Part shown: piece after piece, positions 35,083-43,270 of the stretch
Layout: the number at the start of each line of letters is the position of its first letter
Position numbering within the stretch: position 1 is the stretch's first letter
Assembly: GCF_900110425.1 (NCBI RefSeq)
Contig: NZ_FODS01000003.1
Coordinates: forward strand, 1-64,000
From: Salinihabitans flavidus
Lineage (GTDB): Bacteria; Pseudomonadota; Alphaproteobacteria; Rhodobacterales; Rhodobacteraceae
Reading direction: 5' to 3'
DNA length: 64,000 nt
The notes under the pieces: model-generated
What the model was told of the DNA's origin: nothing
The model's database searches: none
The model's input: the letters and a program-made list of their open reading frames with translations, nothing else
Translations under genes and position numbers: made by a program

Positions 35083-35948
35083 CACATGCGCCCCCGGAAA
35101 AAGCGCGCCGTGATCCCCTGCGGCAAGAGCCGCAACAACACGACCGCCGCGATCAGAAGCGCGACCTCCCCGATCACCGGCGACAGCGCGAAGGTGAAGA
35201 TCTGGTCGATGACGCCAAAGACGCTGGCGCTGCTGACCAGCCCCGCAATCAGCGACGGCCCCCCCGCGATCACGGTGATGAAGGCCTTGGCGATATAGGC
35301 CCCACCCGATGTCGGAACCAGCCCGACCAGCGGCGCAAGAATCGCTCCGGCCAGCCCCGACAGCGCCGAGCCGCAGAAGAACGTGGCCATGTAGATGCGC
35401 TCGGGGCTGTAGCCAAGGCTGGAGGCCATGTCAGGGCGTTGCATCGTGCCGCGCGCGATAAGGCCGAGCCGTGTCCTGCCCAGCACCAGGTAAAGGGCGA
35501 TCATCAACAGCACCGACACCACGACGATAAAGAGATTATAGCCGTTGATCTGGTAATTCCCGATCGCCACGCCCGGTATCGGGGTGGAAATGCCCGTGGT
35601 GGTATTGCCGAAGATGATCGTCGCCAGACCGATGAAAAACAGGCTCAGCCCCCAGGTCGCCAGCATCGTATCCACCAGACGCCCGTAGAGATGCCGGATC
35701 ACAAGACGCTCCACCACCAATCCGATCAGCCCCACCACCACGGGCGCGATGATCAGCATCGCCACGAAGACATTGATGCCCAGATTGACGGAGACGATGG
35801 TGGCATAGCCGCCCATCATCATGAATTCGCCATGCGCGAGGTTGATCACCTTCATCATGCCGAACACCACCGCCAGCCCGACGCTGATCAGCGCGAGAGA
35901 CGCGACGGCGTAAAGTATCTCGATCCCGATGACGACTGTCAGATCCAT
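35082..35948 (-). CDS. Branched-chain/urea-type ABC transporter permease (LivH/UrtB type)
   Basis: A 288-residue permease of the LivH/UrtB family: SVGLAVVFGMMKVINLAHGEFMMMGGY near the start, then ATWGLSLFFIG, and a loop RTRLGLIARGTMQRPDMASSLGYSPERIY. It forms the channel with the LivM-type partner. It lies about 100 bases after the binding-protein gene, a gap that holds two GC-rich hairpins. Confidence 0.9.
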   Translation of the reverse strand: MDLTVVIGIEILYAVASLALISVGLAVVFGMMKVINLAHGEFMMMGGYATIVSVNLGINVFVAMLIIAPVVVGLIGLVVERLVIRHLYGRLVDTMLATWGLSLFFIGLATIIFGNTTTGISTPIPGVAIGNYQINGYNLFIVVVSVLLMIALYLVLGRTRLGLIARGTMQRPDMASSLGYSPERIYMATFFCGSALSGLAGAILAPLVGLVPTSGGAYIAKAFITVIAGGPSLIAGLVSSASVFGVIDQIFTFALSPVIGEVALLIAAVVLLRLLPQGITARFFRGRM

Positions 35949-35980
35949 ATGTCAGGGCCTTTCGGACAATAGACAACACC

Positions 35981-36026
35981 CCCGGCGCCGCGCCGGGATA
36001 GCGGGGCCGCCGACCGGGCGGCCCCG
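35981..36026 (-). promoter_or_regulatory. Two tandem GC hairpins between binding-protein and permease genes
   Basis: CCCGGCG-CCG-CGCCGGG (35981-35997) and CGGGGCCGCC-GACCG-GGCGGCCCCG (36002-36026) are perfect stems without a following U-run on the minus strand. Such stems after a binding-protein gene usually protect the upstream mRNA or attenuate the rest. This would give more receptor than permease. Confidence 0.6.
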
Positions 36027-36046
36027 TCCTCGCATGCCGCGTTTGC

Positions 36047-37267
36047 TCAGATGTCGATTTCGTACTGCGTGTTGTCGCCGGGGTTGGCCCCTAGATCGCA
36101 CACCGCCTGCGTATCCATCGGCTGCCGCTGCGGCAGGGTTTCGAGAACCTGCATCTTCTGATCCCTGATTTCCATCAGGCGCACATCGGCGATGGCATGG
36201 TGGGTTTGTGGATCGACCGTGATCTTGCCCGAGGGCCCGTCCACCGACAGCCCCGATTCCAGTGCCTCGACCACCGGGTCATGCGCGGCCGTGCCGGCCT
36301 GCCGCACAGCCTCGGCCCAGGTCATGACACCGGCATAGGTGGAGATGGCGAATTCGTTGATCTCGCCCGCATTGCCGCCCGCGGCCTCCCACTTGGCCTT
36401 GAACCCGTCATTCTCGGGCGACTCGATCTCCTGGCTGTAGTTATAGGCCACCATGATCCCGTCACCCTCTTCGGCGGTCAGGACCTTGTGCTCATTGCCC
36501 ACGCCCAGCGTGGTGGAGGCCAGAGGGATGCGATCCTTCATGCCCGATGCGGCCCATTGGCGGAAGAACGACAGATGCGCGCCCCCCACCAGCGGCGCCA
36601 CCACGAGATCGGGCGCGGCGGACTGGATCTTGGCGATGGTCGAACCGAAATCGGCCACATCCAGCGGGAAGAAGTCCGTCGCCACGACCTCGCCGCCATT
36701 GTCGCGCACGAACTTGTTGATCCAGCGCGCCATGATCTGCCCGTAGTTGTAATCGGCCGCCAGCACATAGACCTTCTTGCCCGACTGCTTCATCGCGTGC
36801 GGGATCAGCACCTCAACCTGCTGCGCGGGTGTCACGCCGTTGATGAAGATGTTGCGGTCACAAACGCCGCCCTCATACATCACGTTGTAGAAATAGAGCG
36901 TGTTGCTGCGGCGCATGGTCTGGCGGATCGCCTCGCGCGAGGCGGACAGGATACCGCCATGCACCACGTCCACCTGATCCTGCCGCGTGAGTTGCTGGGC
37001 ATACTGCGCATAAAGGGCCATGTCCGATTGCGTGTCATAGGCGCGAATTTCGATCGGCCGGTCCAGAAGCCCCCCGCCGTCGTTCAGATCGGCCACGGCA
37101 AGGCGCATCGCGCGATCCATCGGTTTGCCATAAGCGTCGAAAATGCCCGAGGTGTCGAGGATCGAACCCAGCTTGATCGGTTCCGCCGCGCGGCCAATCC
37201 GAGGCATGAGGCCCGTCCCCGCCATTGCCGTTCCCGCTGCAAGAAACTGTCGTCTGTTGAAAGTCAT
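36047..37267 (-). CDS. Tat-exported ABC substrate-binding protein (Peripla_BP_6, urea/amide type)
   Basis: A 406-residue receptor. The N terminus FNRRQFLAAGTAMAG is a twin-arginine signal ending near GRAAEP. The mature protein follows the type-I Leu/Ile/Val-binding fold with UrtA/FmdD-like features: IKLGSILDTSGIFDAYGKPM, YEGGVCDRNIFINGV, and VYVLAADYNYGQIMARWI. Substrates of this branch are urea and short amides. It is placed between the flotillin and permease genes and is probably the receptor for the downstream permeases and amidase. Confidence 0.9.
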   Translation of the reverse strand: MTFNRRQFLAAGTAMAGTGLMPRIGRAAEPIKLGSILDTSGIFDAYGKPMDRAMRLAVADLNDGGGLLDRPIEIRAYDTQSDMALYAQYAQQLTRQDQVDVVHGGILSASREAIRQTMRRSNTLYFYNVMYEGGVCDRNIFINGVTPAQQVEVLIPHAMKQSGKKVYVLAADYNYGQIMARWINKFVRDNGGEVVATDFFPLDVADFGSTIAKIQSAAPDLVVAPLVGGAHLSFFRQWAASGMKDRIPLASTTLGVGNEHKVLTAEEGDGIMVAYNYSQEIESPENDGFKAKWEAAGGNAGEINEFAISTYAGVMTWAEAVRQAGTAAHDPVVEALESGLSVDGPSGKITVDPQTHHAIADVRLMEIRDQKMQVLETLPQRQPMDTQAVCDLGANPGDNTQYEIDI

Positions 37268-37312
37268 CTGTGATCTCCCGGTTGGTCTGATGTGGCGCCA
37301 CCCTGGCGGTGG

Positions 37313-38977
37313 TCATTCCTTGGTCTTGTTGTCGCTTGGCTTGTCCTTGCCATCCTTGGGGGTAATGCGATTGGCGTAGTCCGCCGTGCGTCCGGCGAGG
37401 TTGGCGTCAAAGTCGAAACCGATCTCCTCGCCCATCTGCTTCATCGCCGGAAGGCGCACGGCCATGCCGAGGATCTGGTCCATCGCGGCGCCAAAGGCGC
37501 CTTCGACGCCGGTGCCGTCGCCGCCGCTCATACCGCCGCCCGTCCCGCCGATCTGGTTGATGCGGATGGAGTCGATCTTTTCCACCGGCTTCATCATCTG
37601 CGTCATGATCTCGGGCATCCGGTCGAGCTTGTGACCCTCCAGACGCATCCGAAGCACCGTCTCGCTCAGCGTGTTTTCCGCCTCGTTCAGCGCGGCCTGA
37701 CCGGCGGCGCGGGCCTGCATGCCGATCTTCTCGGCCTCGGCGGCGGTCTGCGCGGCGCGGGCCTCGGCTTGCGCGCGCGACAGCATGATTTCCACATCCG
37801 AGGCGACTTTCTCGTTCTCCAGTTCAAGCGCGCTCTTCTGCTTGAGCCCTGAAATCTCGCGCTCGCGTTCAGCGATGGCGCGCTCCTTCTGGGCCTGGAC
37901 CTGCTCGGCGGCCAGCAGAACCTGCGCACGAGAGGTTTCCTCGGCGGCCTTCGCCTCGGCCTCTTCGGCGCGCCTGCGTGCAAGCTGTATGTCGTTCGCG
38001 ATCTTCGCCTCTTCCAGCGCCAGGATGGCCGCCATCTCGGCGCGGCGCAGCGCCTCGTCGTTGTCGACCTGCGCGGTCTTGAGGCGCTGATCCTTCTCGA
38101 TGCGCGCGGTTTCCGAGGCCAGTTCCGCCTCGGTCGCCGATGTCTCGCTGCGCGCCCGCGATTCCGCCTCAAGGCGGGCAATGTGTTCGCTCTGGGCGAT
38201 CTCGGCCTCACGCTCGGCGCGCTGCACCTCCAGCCGCTTGTTGTGCTGGGCCAGCCGGCTCTCGCTGATCGCGATCTCGGCCTCCGTTTCCACCTTGACC
38301 CGCGCCTTGCGCTGCTCGGCCACCAGTTCGGCCAGACGGCGCATCCCCTGCGCGTTGAAGGCATTGCTTTCGTTATGCTGCGTCAGGTCGCTCTGATCCA
38401 CCGCAACAAGTGACGCCGAGACCAGAACCAGCCCCAGCCGCTCGGCATGCGCGCTCGCAAGTTGCGCGACCTCATCGGTGTATCCGGCCCGATCCAGATG
38501 GATGTCCGCCATCCCGCGCTTGGCGGCAGCGTTCTGCATCGCGTTGGCCAAAGGGCCGGCGAGAACCTCGTGCACCCCTTCGCCGCCACTGCGGGAAATC
38601 CGGCGGCCAAGCGCCTGCGCCGCCGTCGCGATGCCCTTTTCGCTGGGATCGACATAGAACTCGAATTCCATGTCCACATCGGCACGCAGCTGATCCTGCG
38701 TCAGAAGGGCGTCGCGCCCACTGCGCGAAGTGGTGAAAGAGATCGTGCCCATCGACACGCGCTGCACCTGATGCAGTATCGGCAAGGCCAGACACCCGCC
38801 ATCCACCACCACGCGCCGCCCGCCCATCCCGGTGCGCACCAGCGCCGTCTCCAGCGTGGCCTTGGCATAATAGCGGTGCAGAAACCAGATGCCGATCAGA
38901 ACGACAGCGGCCAGAACGAGCAGAGACAGAAACCAGATCAAGGCCAGATCCCCCAATGTAACAGGTGGTGCCGCCAC
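37313..38977 (-). CDS. Flotillin-like SPFH-domain protein
   Basis: This 554-residue protein has one N-terminal membrane helix (about 10-33), an SPFH/band-7 domain (about 45-215, with LALPILHQVQRVSMGTIS and RLGLVLVSASLVAVDQS), and a long Ala/Glu/Arg coiled coil (about 215-430, many AEAEA/EREREI repeats). A Gly-rich segment (GGTGGGMSGGDGTG) and a charged tail follow. This is the flotillin/YqiK plan, a membrane microdomain scaffold. The start is uncertain: GTG at 38977 is used, and its Shine-Dalgarno is poor. The binding-protein gene follows after 45 bases, so the genes are probably co-transcribed. Confidence 0.85.
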   Translation of the reverse strand: MAAPPVTLGDLALIWFLSLLVLAAVVLIGIWFLHRYYAKATLETALVRTGMGGRRVVVDGGCLALPILHQVQRVSMGTISFTTSRSGRDALLTQDQLRADVDMEFEFYVDPSEKGIATAAQALGRRISRSGGEGVHEVLAGPLANAMQNAAAKRGMADIHLDRAGYTDEVAQLASAHAERLGLVLVSASLVAVDQSDLTQHNESNAFNAQGMRRLAELVAEQRKARVKVETEAEIAISESRLAQHNKRLEVQRAEREAEIAQSEHIARLEAESRARSETSATEAELASETARIEKDQRLKTAQVDNDEALRRAEMAAILALEEAKIANDIQLARRRAEEAEAKAAEETSRAQVLLAAEQVQAQKERAIAEREREISGLKQKSALELENEKVASDVEIMLSRAQAEARAAQTAAEAEKIGMQARAAGQAALNEAENTLSETVLRMRLEGHKLDRMPEIMTQMMKPVEKIDSIRINQIGGTGGGMSGGDGTGVEGAFGAAMDQILGMAVRLPAMKQMGEEIGFDFDANLAGRTADYANRITPKDGKDKPSDNKTKE

Positions 38978-39023
38978 TCCGGCGACGACTGAGTCCGTTA
39001 CACTGAAGGATTGGAAATTTTCA

Positions 39024-39056
39024 TTTCCATTTCAAGTATATTATTTTCCATTTCAA
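39024..39056 (-). repeat. Direct repeat TTTCCATTTCAA, 21 bp apart, upstream of flotillin gene
   Basis: TTTCCATTTCAA occurs at 39024-39035 and 39045-39056, exactly 21 bp (two helix turns) apart. The sequence is very AT-rich in an otherwise GC-rich region. It lies about 50-80 bases upstream of the flotillin start and is a candidate activator or repressor site for the amide operon. Confidence 0.5.
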
Positions 39057-39078
39057 CAATTATTGGTAAGCGATTGCT

Positions 39079-40203
39079 TTATATGCGCTTTATAACCGAA
39101 AATTGTATGCCATCAGCGCGGGCAAGATAGATCGGGGTGCGCATCACCCCCTCATCCGTCGCGCGTTCACGCCGCGCGCTGCGATAATCGAGGGTGCAGG
39201 GAATCACCTGCCCGCCCTCGCGCCAGCCAGCGTCATCGCGCCCCAGAAGACCGGCCAGGAAATGCATCCCCTCATAAGTCGATTGACCGATGGCGTTGAG
39301 CACTGGCGCATGCTCTCCATGCAGGCTGTAATATTTCTCCTTGAACGCGCCGTTGGCCTCGGTCGGCAGCGCTCCGAAATACGACGCGGCCGAGAACAGC
39401 CGCTTGAGATTCTCTCCGCCGCTGGCCAGCAGACCGTTCTCCTCGACCGCACAGGACAGGCGCACGATCCGGTTGTCCAGACCGGCCATCCCGAACGCCC
39501 GGTTGAAGGCGACCGCATCCTGCCCCACCAGTGAGATCAGCACCGCCTCGGCCCCCGAGGCGGCAAGCTCGTCCACATGGCGGCCCATGTCGCGCAGGCC
39601 GAAGGGCAGATACCGCTCGAACGCAAGATTCGCGGACATGTCGCGCAGCTTGGCCTTGGCATAGGCATGCGAAGTTCGCGGCCAGACATAGTCATTGCCG
39701 ATCAGCGCCCAGCTTCGCGGCCGGAACTGCGCCTGAAGATAGTGCAGCGCCGGGCCCAACTGCGCATCCGGCGTCTCCCCGATGGCGAAAATTCCGGCGG
39801 TCTGTTCGCCCCCCTCGTAAAGCGGGGTATAGATATAGGGCACGCGCTGGCCGACGACCTTGCTCAGCCGCTGGCGCACGGCACTGATGTGCATTCCGAC
39901 GATGGCGTCAATCGCGCCCGCCTCGATCAGCTCATGCACCACGGCCTCCACCGGCGTGGGCGCTTCAAGGGCCGCATCGACCATGATCAGCTCGACCGGC
40001 CGACCCGCGATCCCGTCGCCGCGGTTGAGCTCTCGCACCGCGACCTGCGCGCTGGAGATGCAGGACGGCGCCCACAGTCCGGCCGACCCGCACAGCGGGA
40101 TCAACAGCGCCACGCGATAGGTGCGTGCCGCTCCGCGCAGCGGACGGTCGCCGATCTCCGGCACCTCCGTGGGAAACAGAGCCTCACCCATGCAAGAGAT
40201 CAT
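39079..40203 (-). CDS. AmiC-like cytoplasmic amide-sensing protein
   Basis: A 374-residue protein with the type-I periplasmic-binding fold but no signal peptide, as in AmiC, the amide sensor of the Pseudomonas amidase operon. Family stretches are YRVALLIPLCGSAGLWAPSCISSAQVAV, VDAIVGMHIS-like segments, PYIYTPLYEGGEQTAGIFAIGE, and GNDYVWPRTSHAYAKAKL. No AmiR antiterminator gene is seen nearby. The ATG at 40203 has AAGG nine bases upstream. It is upstream of the flotillin gene on the same strand and divergent from a MarR gene. Confidence 0.82.
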   Translation of the reverse strand: MISCMGEALFPTEVPEIGDRPLRGAARTYRVALLIPLCGSAGLWAPSCISSAQVAVRELNRGDGIAGRPVELIMVDAALEAPTPVEAVVHELIEAGAIDAIVGMHISAVRQRLSKVVGQRVPYIYTPLYEGGEQTAGIFAIGETPDAQLGPALHYLQAQFRPRSWALIGNDYVWPRTSHAYAKAKLRDMSANLAFERYLPFGLRDMGRHVDELAASGAEAVLISLVGQDAVAFNRAFGMAGLDNRIVRLSCAVEENGLLASGGENLKRLFSAASYFGALPTEANGAFKEKYYSLHGEHAPVLNAIGQSTYEGMHFLAGLLGRDDAGWREGGQVIPCTLDYRSARRERATDEGVMRTPIYLARADGIQFSVIKRI

Positions 40204-40308
40204 TTTGCAAGCCTTGAACAATAGTCAGGTCGGTTCGCAACACTGCAATTGAATTTACTTTCCAAGTCAACTATTAATTGGAACAGGCTAGATACGGTGG
40301 ATTACGGC

Positions 40309-40743
40309 ATGGATCAGGTTTCAACCCCAATGGAGTCCTACATTTCCTACATGCTGGCCGCGGCGCATCGCGCCGTGCATCAGACACTCGCCGCCCGCCT
40401 CAAGGATCAAGGGATGCAGGTCGAGACATGGCGCATCCTTGAGGCTCTCGACAGCGAACGCCAGCTCACCATGGGAGAACTGGCGCGCACCGTGCTGATG
40501 AACCCGCCGACTTTGACCAAGATGGTGGATCGGATGGTCTCGCAGGGCCTCGTTCACCGCCAGATCGCCGCCTCCGATCAGCGCAAGGTCAATCTGCTGC
40601 TGACGGATCTGGGGCGCAAGCGCATGACCGAAATCCGCGAACTGGTCCGCCTGCAAGACCGCGAGATTCTCGCGCAGTTCGACCCCCAGCAGGTCGAGGT
40701 GCTCAACCGCGTCCTGCGCGATCTGTCCGACACCGCCGGCTGA
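40309..40743 (+). CDS. MarR-family transcriptional regulator
   Basis: This 144-residue protein is a winged helix-turn-helix of the MarR type. It has VETWRILEALDSERQLTMGELARTVLMNPPTLTKMVDRMVSQGLVHRQ (recognition helix) followed by the wing ASDQRKVNLLLTDLGRKR. The ATG at 40309 is used; an earlier in-frame start would add 20 atypical residues. It is divergent from the AmiC-like gene, so it is the best candidate regulator of the amide operon. Confidence 0.88.
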   Translation: MDQVSTPMESYISYMLAAAHRAVHQTLAARLKDQGMQVETWRILEALDSERQLTMGELARTVLMNPPTLTKMVDRMVSQGLVHRQIAASDQRKVNLLLTDLGRKRMTEIRELVRLQDREILAQFDPQQVEVLNRVLRDLSDTAG

Positions 40744-40763
40744 ACCGCTCCCGGCCGCCGCGC

Positions 40764-41927
40764 TCAGGCGTCCCAGCTGACCGGCATCCGGAGAGGCCCG
40801 CGAAAGGCCCAGCCGCCAAACGGCACCTCCCCGTCAAGGCGCAGCCCCGCAAGGTGCCCGAAGATCATCGGAAGCGCCACCTCCGCGATCAGGCAGCGCG
40901 AGGCCCAGGCCCCGGCGCAGAAATGCGGCCCCGCGCCAAAGGCCAGCGACGGGCCGCAATCGCGTGTGATGTCGAACACCTCTGGCCGCTCGAACACCGC
41001 CTCGTCCCGGTTGCCCGATCCGAACATGAGAAACGCGCGGTCTTCCGGCTCCAGCGTGACGCCGCGCACCTCGTGGCGCCGCGCGATCCGGCGGGGCGAC
41101 ATGCCGATGGGCGACATCCATCGGGCGTATTCCTCGAACGCCTGAAGCCAGGACACCTCCCCGACTTGTACCATCCGAAGCTGGTCGGGATGTGACAGCA
41201 GCGCCCAGATCGTGCCCGCAATGGCATCGCGCGGCTCGTTCTGCCCGCCGGAAATCGCCAGCTTCACATTGGCGCGGATCTGTTCTTCCGAAAGCCCCGC
41301 CCGCATCTGCACCGAGAGCAGGGACGAATTCGGATCCGTCTCAAGGCGCGGCATCATCGCGTCGATATGCGCGTCAATCGAGGCGGTGCAATCGTGACAG
41401 CGCGCCTCGATCTCCGGGTCGCCCGCGTAATTGGCGCAGCCGTCGATCATGCCCTGGCTCACGCGGTCCATTTCCTGCCAGCTCATGTTGGTCAGCCCGG
41501 TGATATGGCGCAACGCATCGCCCGAGATCCGCATCGCGATATCCTTGACCATATCCGCCCGGCCCTTCGGCGCGATCTCGTCAAGAAGCGCGCGCGTCGC
41601 CGTTTCGAACTCCGCCTTCCAGACATCCCTGACAGTGCGGGGCGACGTGGTGGGAAAGATCGCCTTGCGCTCGGCCTGATGATCGGTGCCGTCCTTGCGC
41701 ATCAGGTTCTGCCCCATCAGAACCGTCATCAGCCCGCCCGGCTGATCCGATGAAAATACCTCAACCTTCTTCTCGTTGACGAAAATATCCTCTCGCCGGG
41801 TCAAAAGCGTCGCGCCAAGTTGCGGAACGAAGGCCACAGGACAGCCCGCCCGCATCCGCGCCAGATCTGGGTAAGGGTCACGCCAGAAGGTATCCGGATC
41901 GATCTCATAGACGGGGGCGTCGGACAT
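40764..41927 (-). CDS. Cytochrome P450
   Basis: This 387-residue soluble class-I P450 has the heme loop FGAGPHFCAGAWASR (Cys337 ligand) and ExxR at Glu266-Arg269 (EEYARW). The I-helix reads SGGQNEPRD (about 225-233) instead of the usual AGxDT, so the proton-delivery Thr is absent. This hints at an unusual mechanism or a peroxygenase-like or specialised subfamily. No ferredoxin or reductase gene is adjacent. It is convergent with the MarR gene. The substrate is unknown. Confidence 0.9.
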   Translation of the reverse strand: MSDAPVYEIDPDTFWRDPYPDLARMRAGCPVAFVPQLGATLLTRREDIFVNEKKVEVFSSDQPGGLMTVLMGQNLMRKDGTDHQAERKAIFPTTSPRTVRDVWKAEFETATRALLDEIAPKGRADMVKDIAMRISGDALRHITGLTNMSWQEMDRVSQGMIDGCANYAGDPEIEARCHDCTASIDAHIDAMMPRLETDPNSSLLSVQMRAGLSEEQIRANVKLAISGGQNEPRDAIAGTIWALLSHPDQLRMVQVGEVSWLQAFEEYARWMSPIGMSPRRIARRHEVRGVTLEPEDRAFLMFGSGNRDEAVFERPEVFDITRDCGPSLAFGAGPHFCAGAWASRCLIAEVALPMIFGHLAGLRLDGEVPFGGWAFRGPLRMPVSWDA

Positions 41928-42126
41928 GGGGATGTCTCTCCATCGGGCTGCAATGCGAACCAGACTATTGCCCCCACGGGCCGCTGAACACCCCCGAAGG
42001 CGGCCCGATCACCCGGCATGAAATCACCCGATTTCCGGCATCGCGGCGACAAAGGGCCTTGCGACACTCCGGGGATCGAGGCGCAGAGCCGGACGAACCG
42101 GCCAGCAGGACCAAAGGAGCAAAGCA

Positions 42127-42246
42127 ATGCCATATATGGGCCGGACAGACCCGACACCGAAACCCGCAGGGCAGCCGCCTCGCGGCAAGCCGAACCCCAG
42201 ACCCGAGCCGAAGAAACCGATCTTCGCCGATTGGGCGATGATCTGA
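42127..42246 (+). CDS. Small Pro-rich protein (39 aa)
   Basis: This short frame encodes MPYMGRTDPTPKPAG... and ends in KKPIFADWAMI. A textbook AAAGGAG lies nine bases before the ATG. About a quarter of the residues are Pro and many are Lys/Arg, with a hydrophobic end, so it is likely unstructured. No family is recognised. The clear ribosome site and the lack of any competing gene support it. Confidence 0.55.
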   Translation: MPYMGRTDPTPKPAGQPPRGKPNPRPEPKKPIFADWAMI

Positions 42247-42312
42247 TCATCGCGCCCGCTCGCGCTCATTGCAGGGTGACAGGACCGTGCCCGGAGATGT
42301 AATCTCTGGCTC

Positions 42313-42642
42313 ATGACAAACCCCGTCTCCTCCATCCGCAATCTCGGCCCCGCGTTCGAGGCCGCCTGCACGCGCGCCGGTATCGCCTCCGCCGAAGATC
42401 TGCGCGAGATGGGCGCCGATGCCGCCTATGCCCGGCTTCTGGCCAGCGGGACAAAGCCGCATTTCATCGCCTACTACGTTCTTGTCATGGTGCTTCAGGG
42501 GCGACCGTGGAACGATTGCAAGGGCAAGGAGAAAGAGGCGCTTCGCGCGCGCTTCGATGCGCTCCGATCGCGGTCGGAGGCGACGGGCCTTCCCGCGATT
42601 GAGGCGGCGCTTGACAGGATCGGCACCGGACTGCGGCGCTGA
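42313..42642 (+). CDS. TfoX C-terminal domain protein
   Basis: This 109-residue protein matches the TfoX/Sxy C-terminal helix-hairpin-helix-like domain: SIRNLGPAFEAACTRAGIASAEDLREMGADAAYARLL. It lacks the TfoX N-terminal domain, so it is a stand-alone version common in Alphaproteobacteria. TfoX regulates competence in gamma-proteobacteria, but a role here is unknown. It is convergent with ndk. Confidence 0.85.
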   Translation: MTNPVSSIRNLGPAFEAACTRAGIASAEDLREMGADAAYARLLASGTKPHFIAYYVLVMVLQGRPWNDCKGKEKEALRARFDALRSRSEATGLPAIEAALDRIGTGLRR

Positions 42643-42651
42643 AACGCGAAA

Positions 42652-42675
42652 CGCCCCGACCGATGGGCCGGGGCG
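42652..42675 (-). terminator. Hairpin between TfoX-C gene and ndk
   Basis: CGCCCCG-N10-CGGGGCG forms a 7-bp GC stem between the two converging genes. On the minus strand it is followed by TTTCGCGTTTC, so it most likely terminates ndk. Confidence 0.6.
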
Positions 42676-42703
42676 CTGCAACAGCCGTTCAGGCGCATAC
42701 CGA

Positions 42704-43126
42704 TCAGCCGACCAGTTCGAGACCCGAGAAGAAGTAGGCGATTTCGGCCGCCGCGGTTTCCGGCGCGTCGGACCCGTGAACCGAGTTTTCGCCGACGGAT
42801 TCGGCAAACTCGGCGCGAATGGTGCCCGCCGCGGCATCGGACGGGTTGGTTGCGCCCATCACTTCGCGGTTCTTGGCAATCGCGCCTTCCCCTTCCAGCA
42901 CCTGCACCACGACCGGCGCGGAGGCCATGAAGCCGCACAGCTCGTCATAGAACGGGCGCTCCTTGTGCACCTCGTAGAAGGTGCCCGCCTGCTCTTTCGT
43001 CAGCTTGATACGCTTCTGCGCGATAATGCGCAGGCCGGCATCCTCGAACTTGGCGTTGATCTTGCCGGTCAGGTTCCGCTTGGTGGCGTCGGGTTTGATG
43101 ATGGAAAGGGTGCGTTCGATGGCCAT
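42704..43126 (-). CDS. ndk: Nucleoside diphosphate kinase
   Basis: A 140-residue enzyme that transfers phosphate from ATP to NDPs through a phospho-His. The start [15 protein letters not shown], the loop [16 protein letters not shown] and the active-site [12 protein letters not shown] (catalytic His) are all intact and the length is normal. AGGAG lies before the ATG. Confidence 0.97.
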   Translation of the reverse strand: MAIERTLSIIKPDATKRNLTGKINAKFEDAGLRIIAQKRIKLTKEQAGTFYEVHKERPFYDELCGFMASAPVVVQVLEGEGAIAKNREVMGATNPSDAAAGTIRAEFAESVGENSVHGSDAPETAAAEIAYFFSGLELVG

Positions 43127-43270
43127 CTGGTGGTCTCCTGTTCAAAGACCGGGGCGAAACCCCGGCCGGATGTGAAATCTGCGTCCCGATAGCATGGGGG
43201 TCACGGCTTGGAAAGGCCCTCGATCGTCGAGGTGACGCCCCGGCGCGCGGGGGAGGTAACAGGCCCGGAG

